From contig NC_034015.1 of assembly GCF_000346465.2 (NCBI RefSeq), positions 16,725,510 through 16,789,509 of the forward strand: 64,000 nt of DNA, given 5' to 3'. Position numbers and translations under genes: made by a program. The number at the start of each line of letters is the position of its first letter. Position 1 is the first letter of the stretch. The notes beneath the pieces are model-generated. The model did not search any database. It saw only the letters and a list, made by a program, of their open reading frames with translations, and was not told where the DNA came from. Below are positions 11,324 to 20,532 of this stretch, piece by piece. The DNA is from Prunus persica. Its lineage: Eukaryota > Streptophyta > Magnoliopsida > Rosales > Rosaceae.

Positions 11324-12130
11324 ATGGCGAATTACCAGAACCAATATGGTGCAACGGCCCAATCTACAAATGATTACGGGAACCCACTCACCAACTACAC
11401 CGGATCAGAGCCCCAATCTACAAATGAGTACGGGGCTACAGATGAGTATGGGAACCCAGTCACCACCTACACCAGATCAGAGCCCCACTATACAGATGAG
11501 TATGGGAACCCAGTACGCGAAAGGGGGATGATGGACAAGATCAAGGAGAAGCTCCCAGGTACTCATGACCCCTACTCATCTCATTCTCAGACAACCTACC
11601 CCACTGCACGTTACGGTGAAACCGGCTACACTGGATTGGAGCAGCACCATGGGATGATGAACAAGATGCCAGGTACTGACCCCTACTCATCTCATTCTCA
11701 TACAACCGGCACCACTGCACCTTACGATGGAACCGGCTACACCGGAACAGAGTACCGCCAGCACAAGGGCACGATGGACAGGATCAAGGATAAGCTGACT
11801 GGGACTGGTGGACATAGGGTGGATGATCCCTACTCATCTCATTCTCATAAAACCGCCACCACCACACCTTACGGTGGCACCACCACCACAGCTTACGGTG
11901 ACAGCACCACCACACCTTCACCTTACGGTGGCACCACCACCACACATTCACCTTACGGTGGCACCACCACCACAGCTTACGGTGACACCACCACCACACC
12001 TTCAGCTTACGGTGGCACCACCACCACACCTTCAGCTTACGGTGGCACCGCCACCACCACCTACCCCCGTGAAAAGAAGGGCATCATGGACAAGATCAAA
12101 GAGAAACTTCCTGGTGGACATCATTATTAA
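11324..12130 (+). CDS. Dehydrin, Y3K3-like, Thr-rich (268 aa)
   Basis: Group 2 LEA protein: an intrinsically disordered, hydrophilic stress protein thought to protect membranes and enzymes during dehydration and freezing. The ATG at 11324 (MANYQNQYG) is chosen because the same aaatggcg context starts the two neighbouring dehydrins. Y-type segments appear as [16 protein letters not shown] and TDEYGNPV in the first 65 residues. K-type segments are [24 protein letters not shown] and the C-terminal [14 protein letters not shown], plus a shrunken one (HHGMMNKMPG). There is no Ser-tract. Residues of about 180-245 are a Thr/Tyr/Gly tandem repeat (TTTTAYGD/PSPYGG). It is a single exon and the first of three tandem dehydrin genes. 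Confidence 0.95.
   Translation: MANYQNQYGATAQSTNDYGNPLTNYTGSEPQSTNEYGATDEYGNPVTTYTRSEPHYTDEYGNPVRERGMMDKIKEKLPGTHDPYSSHSQTTYPTARYGETGYTGLEQHHGMMNKMPGTDPYSSHSHTTGTTAPYDGTGYTGTEYRQHKGTMDRIKDKLTGTGGHRVDDPYSSHSHKTATTTPYGGTTTTAYGDSTTTPSPYGGTTTTHSPYGGTTTTAYGDTTTTPSAYGGTTTTPSAYGGTATTTYPREKKGIMDKIKEKLPGGHHY
11860..12060 (+). repeat. Coding minisatellite, about 30-bp units, in dehydrin 1
   Basis: Imperfect tandem units built on cttacggtggcaccaccac, alternating with acagcttacggtgac, encode the TTTT-AYGG/PSPYGG repeat. Because unit length is a multiple of three, copy-number change alters protein length without a frameshift. Confidence 0.8.
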
Positions 12131-13190
12131 TAATAGGGTTATGTAAGAGATAGATACGTTAGGTATCGTTTTGTGTTCAATGTTTTAGTATGACGTGTAT
12201 AATAAGCGGTGCTTGGTGTGGTTGTTATGTTTGTGAACACCGAGCTCTGCGCCATGTCCTTTGTATTTTGTGATACATACTTTGTATGTCCTTTATATCT
12301 ATCTTAACAATAGTTCCTGTGTAAGCAAGTTTTAATTGTTTGGAGAGGGATTTATTAAAACCAGCAATAGTCTAATTATTTTAAATTATTATAATTTACA
12401 AGGAATTCAAACTTGAGGCCAAAAACGTAAGGCTCACCTCTGCTATTATTCATGGTATTCACGATTGGGTTGTAGATAAAGAATTTTATGGCTATACGTT
12501 GTGGTATCTTACGGCACTTCAACAATAAAGTATCTATTCCACACAAACAAAAGACGGTTCATGTCACGATTATTGACTTAACCCACATATACTTTGAAAT
12601 TAAATTTTTTTTCAGTAAAAGCATTTAAATTTGGAGTCATTCTATAATGAAGGCGGCTCTTAGATGAGATATTATCTCTTAATTATTAAATTAAATTAAT
12701 TATTTTGATCTAACGATTAACTAATTTAATTTAATAATTAAAAAATAGAACATCATCTAGATGAGACCCACACTTTAGAATTTGGCTACTCAACAGATTG
12801 GTCCGTTTCATGTCGGCCGTTTGTAGACCAAACTGCTGAAATTGGGCCGGTTCAATTCAATAACCCTGTACAGCTAGAACCAATGGATAACACCCACGTG
12901 GAACCTCATACACGGAACGATGAAATCCCTCTTATGAATCTTAGCCATCCAATGAGTCGGTCTGTGTGACAAAGATCAAGATGATGAATGACTTTTACAA
13001 GGGTCAAAAGCTAGTGGAGTGGAACGGGTACAGATGTTGTTGTTCCTCCTGTCGTCATCAATTCCATACAGACGCGGTGAAATGATACCTGCTTTTCAAG
13101 ACAACGAGAACCACTTATTTTATCTTATCTTAATCGTAATCTTTAATCTTATGCCCGACGTAAAAAGAAAACAAAACAAAAACAAAATAT
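12131..13190. other. Intergenic DNA between dehydrins 1 and 2, with an AT-rich hairpin
   Basis: The first about 200 bp is the 3' UTR of dehydrin 1. A near-perfect inverted repeat lies at about 12678-12750: taattattaaattaaatta on one arm and its complement on the other, with a short loop. It is probably a MITE. No gene is seen. Confidence 0.6.
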
Positions 13191-13199
13191 CTTCCGATG

Positions 13200-13400
13200 T
13201 GCCGACACCGGCACACAGGTGTCCTGTCTCAACAGCGCCACGTGTCTCATATGTGAATATCAGGTAGGTATGAAATTTACTTTGCTAATTATGTACGTGG
13301 GTACGTGTAAAGATTAATGAAATTATTATTCATGGCATGGCATGCGCGTTATGCATAATGCATGCATAGCCTTTGGGTGTAGATTCGTTGCCTATATAAA
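13200..13400 (+). promoter_or_regulatory. Dehydrin 2 promoter: CRT/DRE, ABRE and TATA box
   Basis: A CCGAC core (gccgac, 13201-13206) is the binding site known for CBF/DREB cold-response factors. The G-box/ABRE gcgccacgtgtc is at 13235-13246. The TATA box tatataaa is at 13393-13400, about 120 bp before the ATG. CRT plus ABRE predicts induction by both cold and ABA. Confidence 0.75.
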
Positions 13401-13519
13401 CCAACCTCAGTTCTAATTTCAAATACATCACTTCATCCCAAACCAAAGCCAGTTTCATTCATTTGGTTTTTATCAGGAGTTGTATTTTCTTGTGTCTTTT
13501 TTTGTTCGTACTTTGAAAA

Positions 13520-14926
13520 ATGGCGCATTTTGGTTCAACACCCGAGCCTACTAAGACTGATGAGTATGGGAACCCGGTTCATCACACCACCACCGGAACC
13601 GGTCGGACAGACGAGTTCGGGAACCCGGTTCAGCACGGCGTGGCGGATACCGGGTACGGAACTGGTGCAGGGTACGGCACTCATACAAAACCTGGTGTTG
13701 TTGAGCACCACGGCGTCCCTGCTGTGCTTCATTCCAAGGATGACCAGTACTCTCGTGATACCCAGACAACCACTGGAGGTTACGGTGGGGACGGGTACAC
13801 AGGAGGAGAGCACCAGGAGAAGAAGGGTTTACTAGGCCAACTCCAGGACAAGCTGCCAGGTGGGAACAAGGATGGCCAGTACTCTCATGACACCCAGACA
13901 ACCACTGGAGCTTACGGTGGGGCCGGCTACACAGGAGGAGAGCACCACGAGAAGAAGGGTATAATAGGCCAAGTTAAGGACAAGCTGCCAGGTGGGCAAA
14001 AGGATGACCAGTACTGTCGTGACACCCACCCAACCACTGGAGCTTACGGTGGCGCCGGCTACACAGGAGGAGAGGACCACGAGAAGAAGGGTATAATAGG
14101 CCAAGTCAAAGACAAGCTGCCAGGTGGGCAAAAGGATGACCAGTACTGTCGTGACACCCACCCAACCACTGGAGCTTACGGTGGGGCCGGCTACACAGGA
14201 GGAGAGCACCAGGAGAAGAAGGGTATAATAGGCCAAGTTAAGGACAAGCTGCCAGGTGGGCAAAAGGATGATCAGTACTCTCATGACACCCACAAAACTA
14301 CTGGAGCTTACGGTGGGGCCGGATACACAGGAGATGATACCCGGGAGAAGAAGGGTATAATAGGCCAAGTGAAGGACAAGCTGCCAGGTGGGCAAAAGGA
14401 TGACCATTACTCTCATGACACCCACCCAACAACTGGAGCTTACGGTGGGGCCGGGTACACAGGAGATGATACCCGGGAGAAGAAGGGTATAATAGACCAA
14501 GTAAAGGACAAGCTGCCGGGTGGGCAAAAGGATGACCATTACTCTCATGAGACCCACCCAACCACTGGAGCTTACGGTGGGGCAGGGTACACAGGAGATG
14601 ATACACGGGAGAAGAAGGGTGTAGTGGAGAAAGTGAAGGAGAAGCTGCCAGGTGGGCAAAATGTGCACCCAACCACTGGACCTTACGGTGGGGGTGGGGC
14701 CGCGGGCATAGGAGAGACCCGGGAGAGGAAGGGTGTAGGGGAGAAAGTGAAGGAGAAGCTGCCAGGTGGACATAAGGATGACCAGTACCTTCATGACACC
14801 CACCCAACCAAGCCAACCAGTGCAGCTCACGGTGGGGTCGGGCACACAGGAGGAGAGCCCCAGCTCCATGAGAAGAAGGGGTTGATTGAGAAAATCAAAG
14901 ACAAGCTTCCTGGTCACAACAACTAG
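13520..14926 (+). CDS. DHN1: Dehydrin Y2K9 (468 aa), peach DHN1-type cold-induced protein
   Basis: Two Y-segments (TDEYGNPV and TDEFGNPV) lie in the first about 40 residues, followed by nine K-segments of the type [14 protein letters not shown]. They are separated by Gly/Thr/Tyr-rich linkers ([12 protein letters not shown]) in a roughly 40-residue, 120-bp tandem unit. There is no Ser-tract. Nine K-segments with two Y-segments matches the known architecture of the peach 60-kDa bark dehydrin. K-segments form amphipathic helices on membranes, and the protein is thought to act in freezing tolerance. Repeats 2-6 are nearly identical, suggesting recent unequal exchange. Repeats 7-9 are diverged ([36 protein letters not shown]). 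Single exon. The long antisense frame across it is a repeat artefact. Confidence 0.97.
   Translation: MAHFGSTPEPTKTDEYGNPVHHTTTGTGRTDEFGNPVQHGVADTGYGTGAGYGTHTKPGVVEHHGVPAVLHSKDDQYSRDTQTTTGGYGGDGYTGGEHQEKKGLLGQLQDKLPGGNKDGQYSHDTQTTTGAYGGAGYTGGEHHEKKGIIGQVKDKLPGGQKDDQYCRDTHPTTGAYGGAGYTGGEDHEKKGIIGQVKDKLPGGQKDDQYCRDTHPTTGAYGGAGYTGGEHQEKKGIIGQVKDKLPGGQKDDQYSHDTHKTTGAYGGAGYTGDDTREKKGIIGQVKDKLPGGQKDDHYSHDTHPTTGAYGGAGYTGDDTREKKGIIDQVKDKLPGGQKDDHYSHETHPTTGAYGGAGYTGDDTREKKGVVEKVKEKLPGGQNVHPTTGPYGGGGAAGIGETRERKGVGEKVKEKLPGGHKDDQYLHDTHPTKPTSAAHGGVGHTGGEPQLHEKKGLIEKIKDKLPGHNN
13800..14660 (+). repeat. Tandem about 120-bp coding repeats (K-segment plus linker)
   Basis: Seven consecutive units share the sequence ggtataataggccaagt...gacaagctgccaggtggg. 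The central ones differ by only a few bases. Each encodes one K-segment and one Gly-rich linker of dehydrin 2. Confidence 0.9.
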
Positions 14927-15880
14927 ATGGAATGGATCATCATTTGGACTTCCTATCAGATAATTATCTGCTGTGCTGCTGTGTATAATAAATCGGTGCT
15001 TGTTGTTGGTCTGTGACCACCGAGCATTGTACAATGTCGTATTTTGTAATATTTGGATGTCGTTTGTGTTATAGTATAAATGTGCTCTTCTGAGTACAGT
15101 GTTTTGCTTTTGTAACTATTTATTGTCTGCTGCTTTCAAGTATAAATCTCAATAATGCACATATATTATTATTATTATTTTGTGATGAAATAGGTTTGTC
15201 TAAATGAAATCTTAACCAAGGGTTGAAAATCAAATTTTTTGGAAAAAAGAACCCAAAGGCTCCTACTTTCTGCACCGGCCCCTTGAAAAAGTGAAGAGTT
15301 TGAAATGTCAAGAGATCTTGTGAACCTTTTGCTTTAAGCTGTTGAGCAGCAGTATCACAAGCTACAACTTCATAGCTATCCTTTAACGTTTGACGGACTG
15401 CCTTGCCCTCCTCTATCTGAGTGAAGAAGTTGGCTTTCTTTGCCTTTTCTTCTTGTTGCCGCTTTTCTCAGAGTTTTGTTTTTTCTTACTGTTTGTTTGG
15501 TCTTCTTCTTGTATTTGCCGTTGACTGGTTGCTCGGTCTCGGTTTGTTCTCCTGACCCTTTGGTATTTGTTTATGAAAGTACAACTTTACCCCCCAAAAA
15601 AGAAAAGTAATTCGCTTTTAGCTCGTCTAAATCCCTGAGCACATACGAACAAGGCCCCTAATTTGTATAAACCTATATATATATATTATTTAAAAATAAA
15701 ATGCAATATATATTAATTTTTATGTATTTTATAAAGTTGTTAATTCCTTTTTAAATTACAACAGTTCATATAAATGTTTTTAACTTACCGGGAAAAAAAA
15801 AATTCACATAAGAATACATAAAAAGTGGGCATAAATCACTCTCTGAAACATTATCCCACTCCTCCGAACGACCTTTACAG
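14927..15880. other. Dehydrin 2 3' UTR and intergenic DNA
   Basis: The 3' UTR probably ends around 15110. Beyond the fragment described at 15240-15565, the stretch is AT-rich (15660-15830) and holds no gene I can support. Confidence 0.5.
15240..15565 (-). pseudogene. Degraded coding fragment of unknown family
   Basis: On the minus strand a Lys/Gln-rich, protein-like sequence reads GEQTETEQPVNGKYKKKTKQ, then after a frame change EKRQQEEKAKKANFFTQIEE and TLKDSYEVVACDTAAQQL, then LLTFQTLHFFKGP. It has no start, no splice-consistent continuation, and a frame change near 15460. Composition is unlike the surrounding AT-rich DNA. It is probably a relic of a gene or a captured fragment; I do not recognise the family. 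Confidence 0.4.
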
Positions 15881-16099
15881 CGCCACTTGTCAAAATGTGA
15901 CAATGCAACAAGTTCCAATAATTTTCAACTGATACAGAGGTAGCTATCGTCAAACAGGCTCTTGTGCATACGCGGTCAAAGTGTCACGAGCTTTTAACAC
16001 CAAGACAAAGAATACTATTATTAACACATGATATACACATCTTATCTTATCTATGATGCAGAAACAAGATCCAATTGTCCTCTCACGGCGCCGGCAGGT

Positions 16100-16193
16100 G
16101 TCCCAGTGGCTAACGTGGCTGCAGTGCATGGAGTCACTATTCGCGTACGTGTAAGAATATGCATGCCTTGCCAATCCAATTGCCCATATATAA
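16100..16193 (+). promoter_or_regulatory. Dehydrin 3 promoter: ABRE and TATA box
   Basis: taacgtggc at 16111-16119 repeats the ABRE seen before dehydrin 1. The TATA box tatataa is at 16187-16193, about 105 bp before the ATG. A gcgccacttgtc sequence near 15880, further upstream, resembles the dehydrin 2 G-box with one base changed. Confidence 0.65.
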
Positions 16194-16295
16194 CCCCCAA
16201 ACCCCGTTTCTCATTTCAAATACATCAAATCCCAAACAGATCTTAATTTAAAATTACTCAAAAGTTCAGCAGCTGTTTGTGTTTGCAGTTTGAAA

Positions 16296-17246
16296 ATGGC
16301 GAGCTATGAGAAGCAGTACGGGGCAACACCGACCGACGAGTACGGGAACCCGATCCGCCGCACCGACGAGTACGGGAACCCACTTGGTCATCACACTACT
16401 ACGACCGGAACCACCGCGGCCACCACTGGCGCAGGAGGGTACGACCCTCATGACTTCGCCGCCACCACGGTAGCTGGCCAAGGCCAAGGGGTGCATGGTC
16501 ACGACTATGACAGGAAAGGGCACCACGGCGTCACTGGCGCCGTGCTTCACCGCTCTGGTAGCTCAAGCTCTAGCTCTGTAAGTCCTCTTTTTTTTTCTTT
16601 TTCTTTTTTTTTAAATTTTCCTCTAATATATCAAATTATGGGAATTTAATTTCATGAATAATATGCTCGATTGCGCAATATATTTTGTGCTACATCTCTA
16701 ACAGTTGTTATAGATGTGGTCACAACTTTTGTGTCACATCAATATTTAACAGTTTTAACAGTTTGTGTCAAGTCTCACGGATCACACTGTTTTGTATCAC
16801 ATCCATCTTGAACAGAAGTGAGACTCGTCTTGTGTCGCACTATTTCATCACAAAAATAATTTTATGGTGATTTTATTATATATGATATGATAAAGTTGGT
16901 AATTGATTGTGATTTGTAGTCTGAGGATGACGGGCTAGGAGGGAGGAGGAAGAAGAAGGGGTTGAAGGAGAAGGTAAAGGAGAAGCTGCCAGGTGGAACC
17001 AAAACCGATACAACATACGGTGGAACTGGGACCACCGGGCAGCACCACCAGGAGAAGGGGACGATGGACAAGATCAAGGAGAAGCTGCCTGGGACTGGGG
17101 GGCATAGGGCAGATGACCCCTACCCATCTCAGACTCATACAACTGCCACCACCACACCTTATGGTGGAACCGCCTACACCGAAGAGCACCAAGAGAAGAA
17201 GGGGATCATGGACAAGATCAAGGAGAAACTTCCCGGACAACACTAG
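16296..17246 (+). CDS. Dehydrin Y2SK3 (202 aa), one intron
   Basis: Exon 1 spans 16296-16577 and exon 2 spans 16920-17246, joined in phase 0 ([16 protein letters not shown]). Two Y-segments ([16 protein letters not shown]) are followed by a Ser-tract (RSGSSSSSS then EDD, a CK2-type site) and three K-segments ([41 protein letters not shown]). The intron falls inside the Ser-tract, the usual intron position for SK-type dehydrins. Phosphorylation of the Ser-tract is linked in the family to nuclear import and ion binding. It is the only S-containing, intron-bearing member of this cluster, so it most likely represents the ancestral form. Confidence 0.94.
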
Positions 17247-17802
17247 ATATCATTTATAAGTGCTCATATAAATATGTATACAGAGTGGTTAATTAGTAAT
17301 TTTATGCCCTGTATAATAAGCTGGCGGTGAGCTCAGTTCTTTTATGCTCAATACGCAATGGCGTTTGTGTTTCGTAATGTACTTTGTATGTCGTTTGTTT
17401 CAATAAATAGACTTGCTTTTCTGTGAGCAACATAATTGACCCCCAAAAAAAAAAGGTCGAAACATATATTGCAAACTGGAAAACAAATAAGACTTGTTAG
17501 CAACCAAGAAAATTAAGGTCAAAAGTTAACAAATAAAATCTAGTTTCATTAGCACAAAAATAGATAAAATAATCAATCAAGCTAAATGAAACTCAATTCT
17601 ACTTCTACATCTCTCAAAACTTATGCTAGCCGTTACATACAATTTGTCAACGGCGTTCCGTAAATGATATCATAGGCTCTAGAAAGACTGCATAATGAAA
17701 CCCAAGGCAATTAGATAGATTTGTGTTTTCGAGCAACATTACCAAAAGCTACAACTTCAGAGCCAGCCTTCTACAACAACCTTCATCCTCCTGCAGGTTC
17801 AA
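17247..17802. other. Intergenic DNA between dehydrin 3 and the PPR gene
   Basis: It contains the convergent 3' UTRs of dehydrin 3 (to about 17430) and of the minus-strand PPR gene. Nothing else is seen. Confidence 0.6.
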
Positions 17803-19767
17803 TCACCAAAAGTTACCGCAAGAGCATTTCCCATTACTGAAGTGATGGAATCTCATGTTATCTCTCACAACAATCTCCCTCCCGGCGACCTGCGATGCAC
17901 CACACATGAACACATGACAATCTTCACAGATCCTAATGTTCTTCATAATCTTTATGGTGCTTCCAGAATCTGTACTGACCAATGCATATGCCAGAGCTAG
18001 CTTTTCACTATGCGACATTAATATGCGCTTCCTCTCTTCAATCCCCAAATCGTAAGCCGCAGAATTCAGGTTTGGCTGGTACCCATGAGCCTGTAATCTG
18101 TTCAGAAGATCATCCAATGCCTTCTTAATCTCGGCGTACTCTGGATGGTTCGTTTCACCTGCACAGAATTCATGAATTACCCCTTTCTTCGTTTCGACCC
18201 AGCTATACGCAGGATTCTTTTTCAGACCCTTTTCCTTCATCATCTTCCTCACTCTTGAAACATCAGCCCACCTTCCTGCCGATGCATATATGTTAGAGAG
18301 CATTACATGGTTTCCGATACTATCGGGTTCAAGCTCAAAAAGATGGTTTGCAGCAATCTGAGCTATGTCAGGGTTCCCATGAATATGACATGCTCCGAGT
18401 AGTGCTCCCCACACACCTCCGTGGGCAGCTATCGGCATTGTTTCAACAAGCTCAAGAGCTTCTTCCAAGCGCCCAGCTCGACCAAGAAGGTCTACCATGC
18501 AAGTATAATGATCAGCTGATGGAACAACATTATAGTACTTCTCCATGGTTGCAAATAACTGCCGACCTTGATCAACCATGCCTGCATGGCTGCACGCCGT
18601 TAGCACCCCTATAAAAGTAACCCGGTTAGGTCTTATCTCTGTTGTCAACATCTCATGAAACAATTCTATCGCTGCATTGGCACGGCCGTGCATTGCAAAC
18701 CCCAAAATCATTGAGCTGTAAGAAAATACGTTTCTTTCCTTCATTCCTTGAAAAACCTTGTAGGCTTCATCCAAGCTCCCACATTTTGAGTACATATCTA
18801 TCAATGCCGATCCCACAAGAACATTTTCAGTAGGCCCAAAACCAGATTTCTCGGCAATGTCTCGAACCCAATTAGCATACTTAGATGCACCCAATTGTGC
18901 ACAAGCTGAAATGAGACCAACCAACGTAATCTCATCGGTGCCCACACCAGCACCTTGCATTCTCTCAAAGCAATCCAACGCATCTCTTGGCCGGGCATTC
19001 TGGGCATAACCAGTAACCATTGCCGTCCACGCCACCATATCTTTCACAGGCAACCCCTCAAACAATTCCCTTGCTGATCCCATATCCCCAATCTTAGTAT
19101 AAGCAACAATTAACTCGGTCCAAGAAACGACATCCCTGTCAGGCATTTCATCAAACACCTTGCGCCCACAATCCAAAAAACCACACTTTACATACATATC
19201 AATCATGGTGTTGCCCACGTACAAATCCGCCGCAAACCCGCCAACCAAAATCGTCTGGGCATGTATCTGCCTACCCAAGTTCACGTCAAGCACATCCCCA
19301 CAAGCCTTAAAGAGCGCAGAGAACGTAAACGACACGGGCCCAGTCCCTGCGCTTCGCATACAAGTATAAAAATTCAGCGCCTCCGAAATGGGTCCCTGAA
19401 CTGTGTACCCGCGAATCATAGCCGTCCAGAGAAATGGGTTCGGGTACTTGACCTGTACGAAGACGAGGCGCGGATACGCGTCCACTGGGACGCCGAGCTT
19501 CGTGAGCGTGCGGACGAGCTTGGTGAGGACGTAGCAGCACTGGCTGAGGCCATGGCGGAGGAGGTGAGCATGAACCTCCTTGACTTGGCTGAGATTGTCG
19601 CAGCCATCTAGATCAGAGATGAGTTTGTGCTCCAAGAGCTTCCGCTTCTGCTGAAACTCGGAGAAAGGGATGAAGAATCTGGTTGGTTGTGGCTGGTGCT
19701 GGTGAAGCTGCTGAGGTAAAAGCTTGTGAATTGGGACTGTGGAGAATCGGCGAGAGAGATTTTGCAT
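17803..19767 (-). CDS. DYW-subgroup pentatricopeptide repeat protein (654 aa), At5g44230-like
   Basis: Intronless PLS-class PPR protein, expected in mitochondria or plastids, where DYW proteins bind RNA and deaminate C to U. The ATG at 19767 (MQNLSRRFSTVP) gives an Arg/Ser-rich, targeting-like N-terminus; earlier in-frame codons lie in the opposing leader. PPR motifs fill about residues 75-500 (e.g. NPFLWTAMIRGY, DVVSWTELIVAY, NVFSYSSMILGF), followed by E/E+ motifs. The DYW domain has the HSE zinc/catalytic motif (SHSEKLALAY) and the CxxCH motif (CEDCHVF). The protein ends GNFW instead of the usual DYW triplet. Assignment to At5g44230 is from memory of the family. It is transcribed divergently from the FAR1-related gene next to it. 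Confidence 0.9.
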   Translation of the reverse strand: MQNLSRRFSTVPIHKLLPQQLHQHQPQPTRFFIPFSEFQQKRKLLEHKLISDLDGCDNLSQVKEVHAHLLRHGLSQCCYVLTKLVRTLTKLGVPVDAYPRLVFVQVKYPNPFLWTAMIRGYTVQGPISEALNFYTCMRSAGTGPVSFTFSALFKACGDVLDVNLGRQIHAQTILVGGFAADLYVGNTMIDMYVKCGFLDCGRKVFDEMPDRDVVSWTELIVAYTKIGDMGSARELFEGLPVKDMVAWTAMVTGYAQNARPRDALDCFERMQGAGVGTDEITLVGLISACAQLGASKYANWVRDIAEKSGFGPTENVLVGSALIDMYSKCGSLDEAYKVFQGMKERNVFSYSSMILGFAMHGRANAAIELFHEMLTTEIRPNRVTFIGVLTACSHAGMVDQGRQLFATMEKYYNVVPSADHYTCMVDLLGRAGRLEEALELVETMPIAAHGGVWGALLGACHIHGNPDIAQIAANHLFELEPDSIGNHVMLSNIYASAGRWADVSRVRKMMKEKGLKKNPAYSWVETKKGVIHEFCAGETNHPEYAEIKKALDDLLNRLQAHGYQPNLNSAAYDLGIEERKRILMSHSEKLALAYALVSTDSGSTIKIMKNIRICEDCHVFMCGASQVAGREIVVRDNMRFHHFSNGKCSCGNFW

Positions 19768-20532
19768 TGGACAATCCAAGTCCCTCCGGCTGCGCGCGGC
19801 TCTGAGAATGCATTTGATAAAAGAGGAGGAGAAACTCCCGCTATACAAATTAAACGGTGCGTATCGGAATAACTCGAGGGAAAAGCAAAACGGTGCGTTT
19901 TGTTCCTCTCTAATTTCTACACTCTGCTCTCTTCGTCGCACAGTGACAAGCATAACAGAACTCCTGAGCCCAAACTCCAAATTCCTCTGCCCTCCTCTAG
20001 ACGACGTCGCATCAAGTCTCCTCCTTTCTTTTCTTGGAAAACTAGGTAGCTTCTCTGTCCTCTCTGGGTCTTTTCCAATATGATTATTACTGTTTTGCTG
20101 TATTATTTTAGAGGTAAAGTATTGGAGGCAGGAGGTTAATATCAAATTTATGGGTTTCTCTTGTTTATGAAATTTGATGCTAGTTTCTTATGGATGTTGC
20201 ATGATTGCTTCATAGAAAATGGCTTCTAATGGTTTAGAAAAGTTTGGGGCAGAATCTGATTAAATGATTGTTCTTGAAGACAATATTTATGATTTAGTTA
20301 TCTTACATTGCTTTTGTGATTTAAATTTTTTAATTTAAAAGCTCTTTTAGGGAGACTTACTATTTTGATTTGATTGAAAACTGGTATCCAGGATCATTGT
20401 CGACCTTCTGGTTTTAATATTTTTACTTGTAATCCCTACCAAACATATGGCTTACATTTTACATTTCGCTATTCTGTTATGGACAAGCACTAAATACTTT
20501 GTTCTGTATGATTAGGCTGGTTGATTTAGCAA
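19768..20532. promoter_or_regulatory. Divergent promoter and 5' UTR intron of the FAR1-related gene
   Basis: The PPR start codon is at 19767, and the leader of the FAR1-related gene begins by about 19870-19920, so the shared promoter is short. A leader exon ending near 20044 (gaaaactag|gtagcttc) and an acceptor near 20515 (gattag) suggest a 5' UTR intron. The same arrangement recurs before the second FAR1-related gene (23910-24766). Confidence 0.55.

Noticed and set aside
13832..15034. A 400-codon minus-strand open frame opposite dehydrin 2
   Set aside because: It is the mirror of the 120-bp K-segment repeats, whose length is a multiple of three. The sequence is a repetitive Leu/Val-rich translation with no independent domain.
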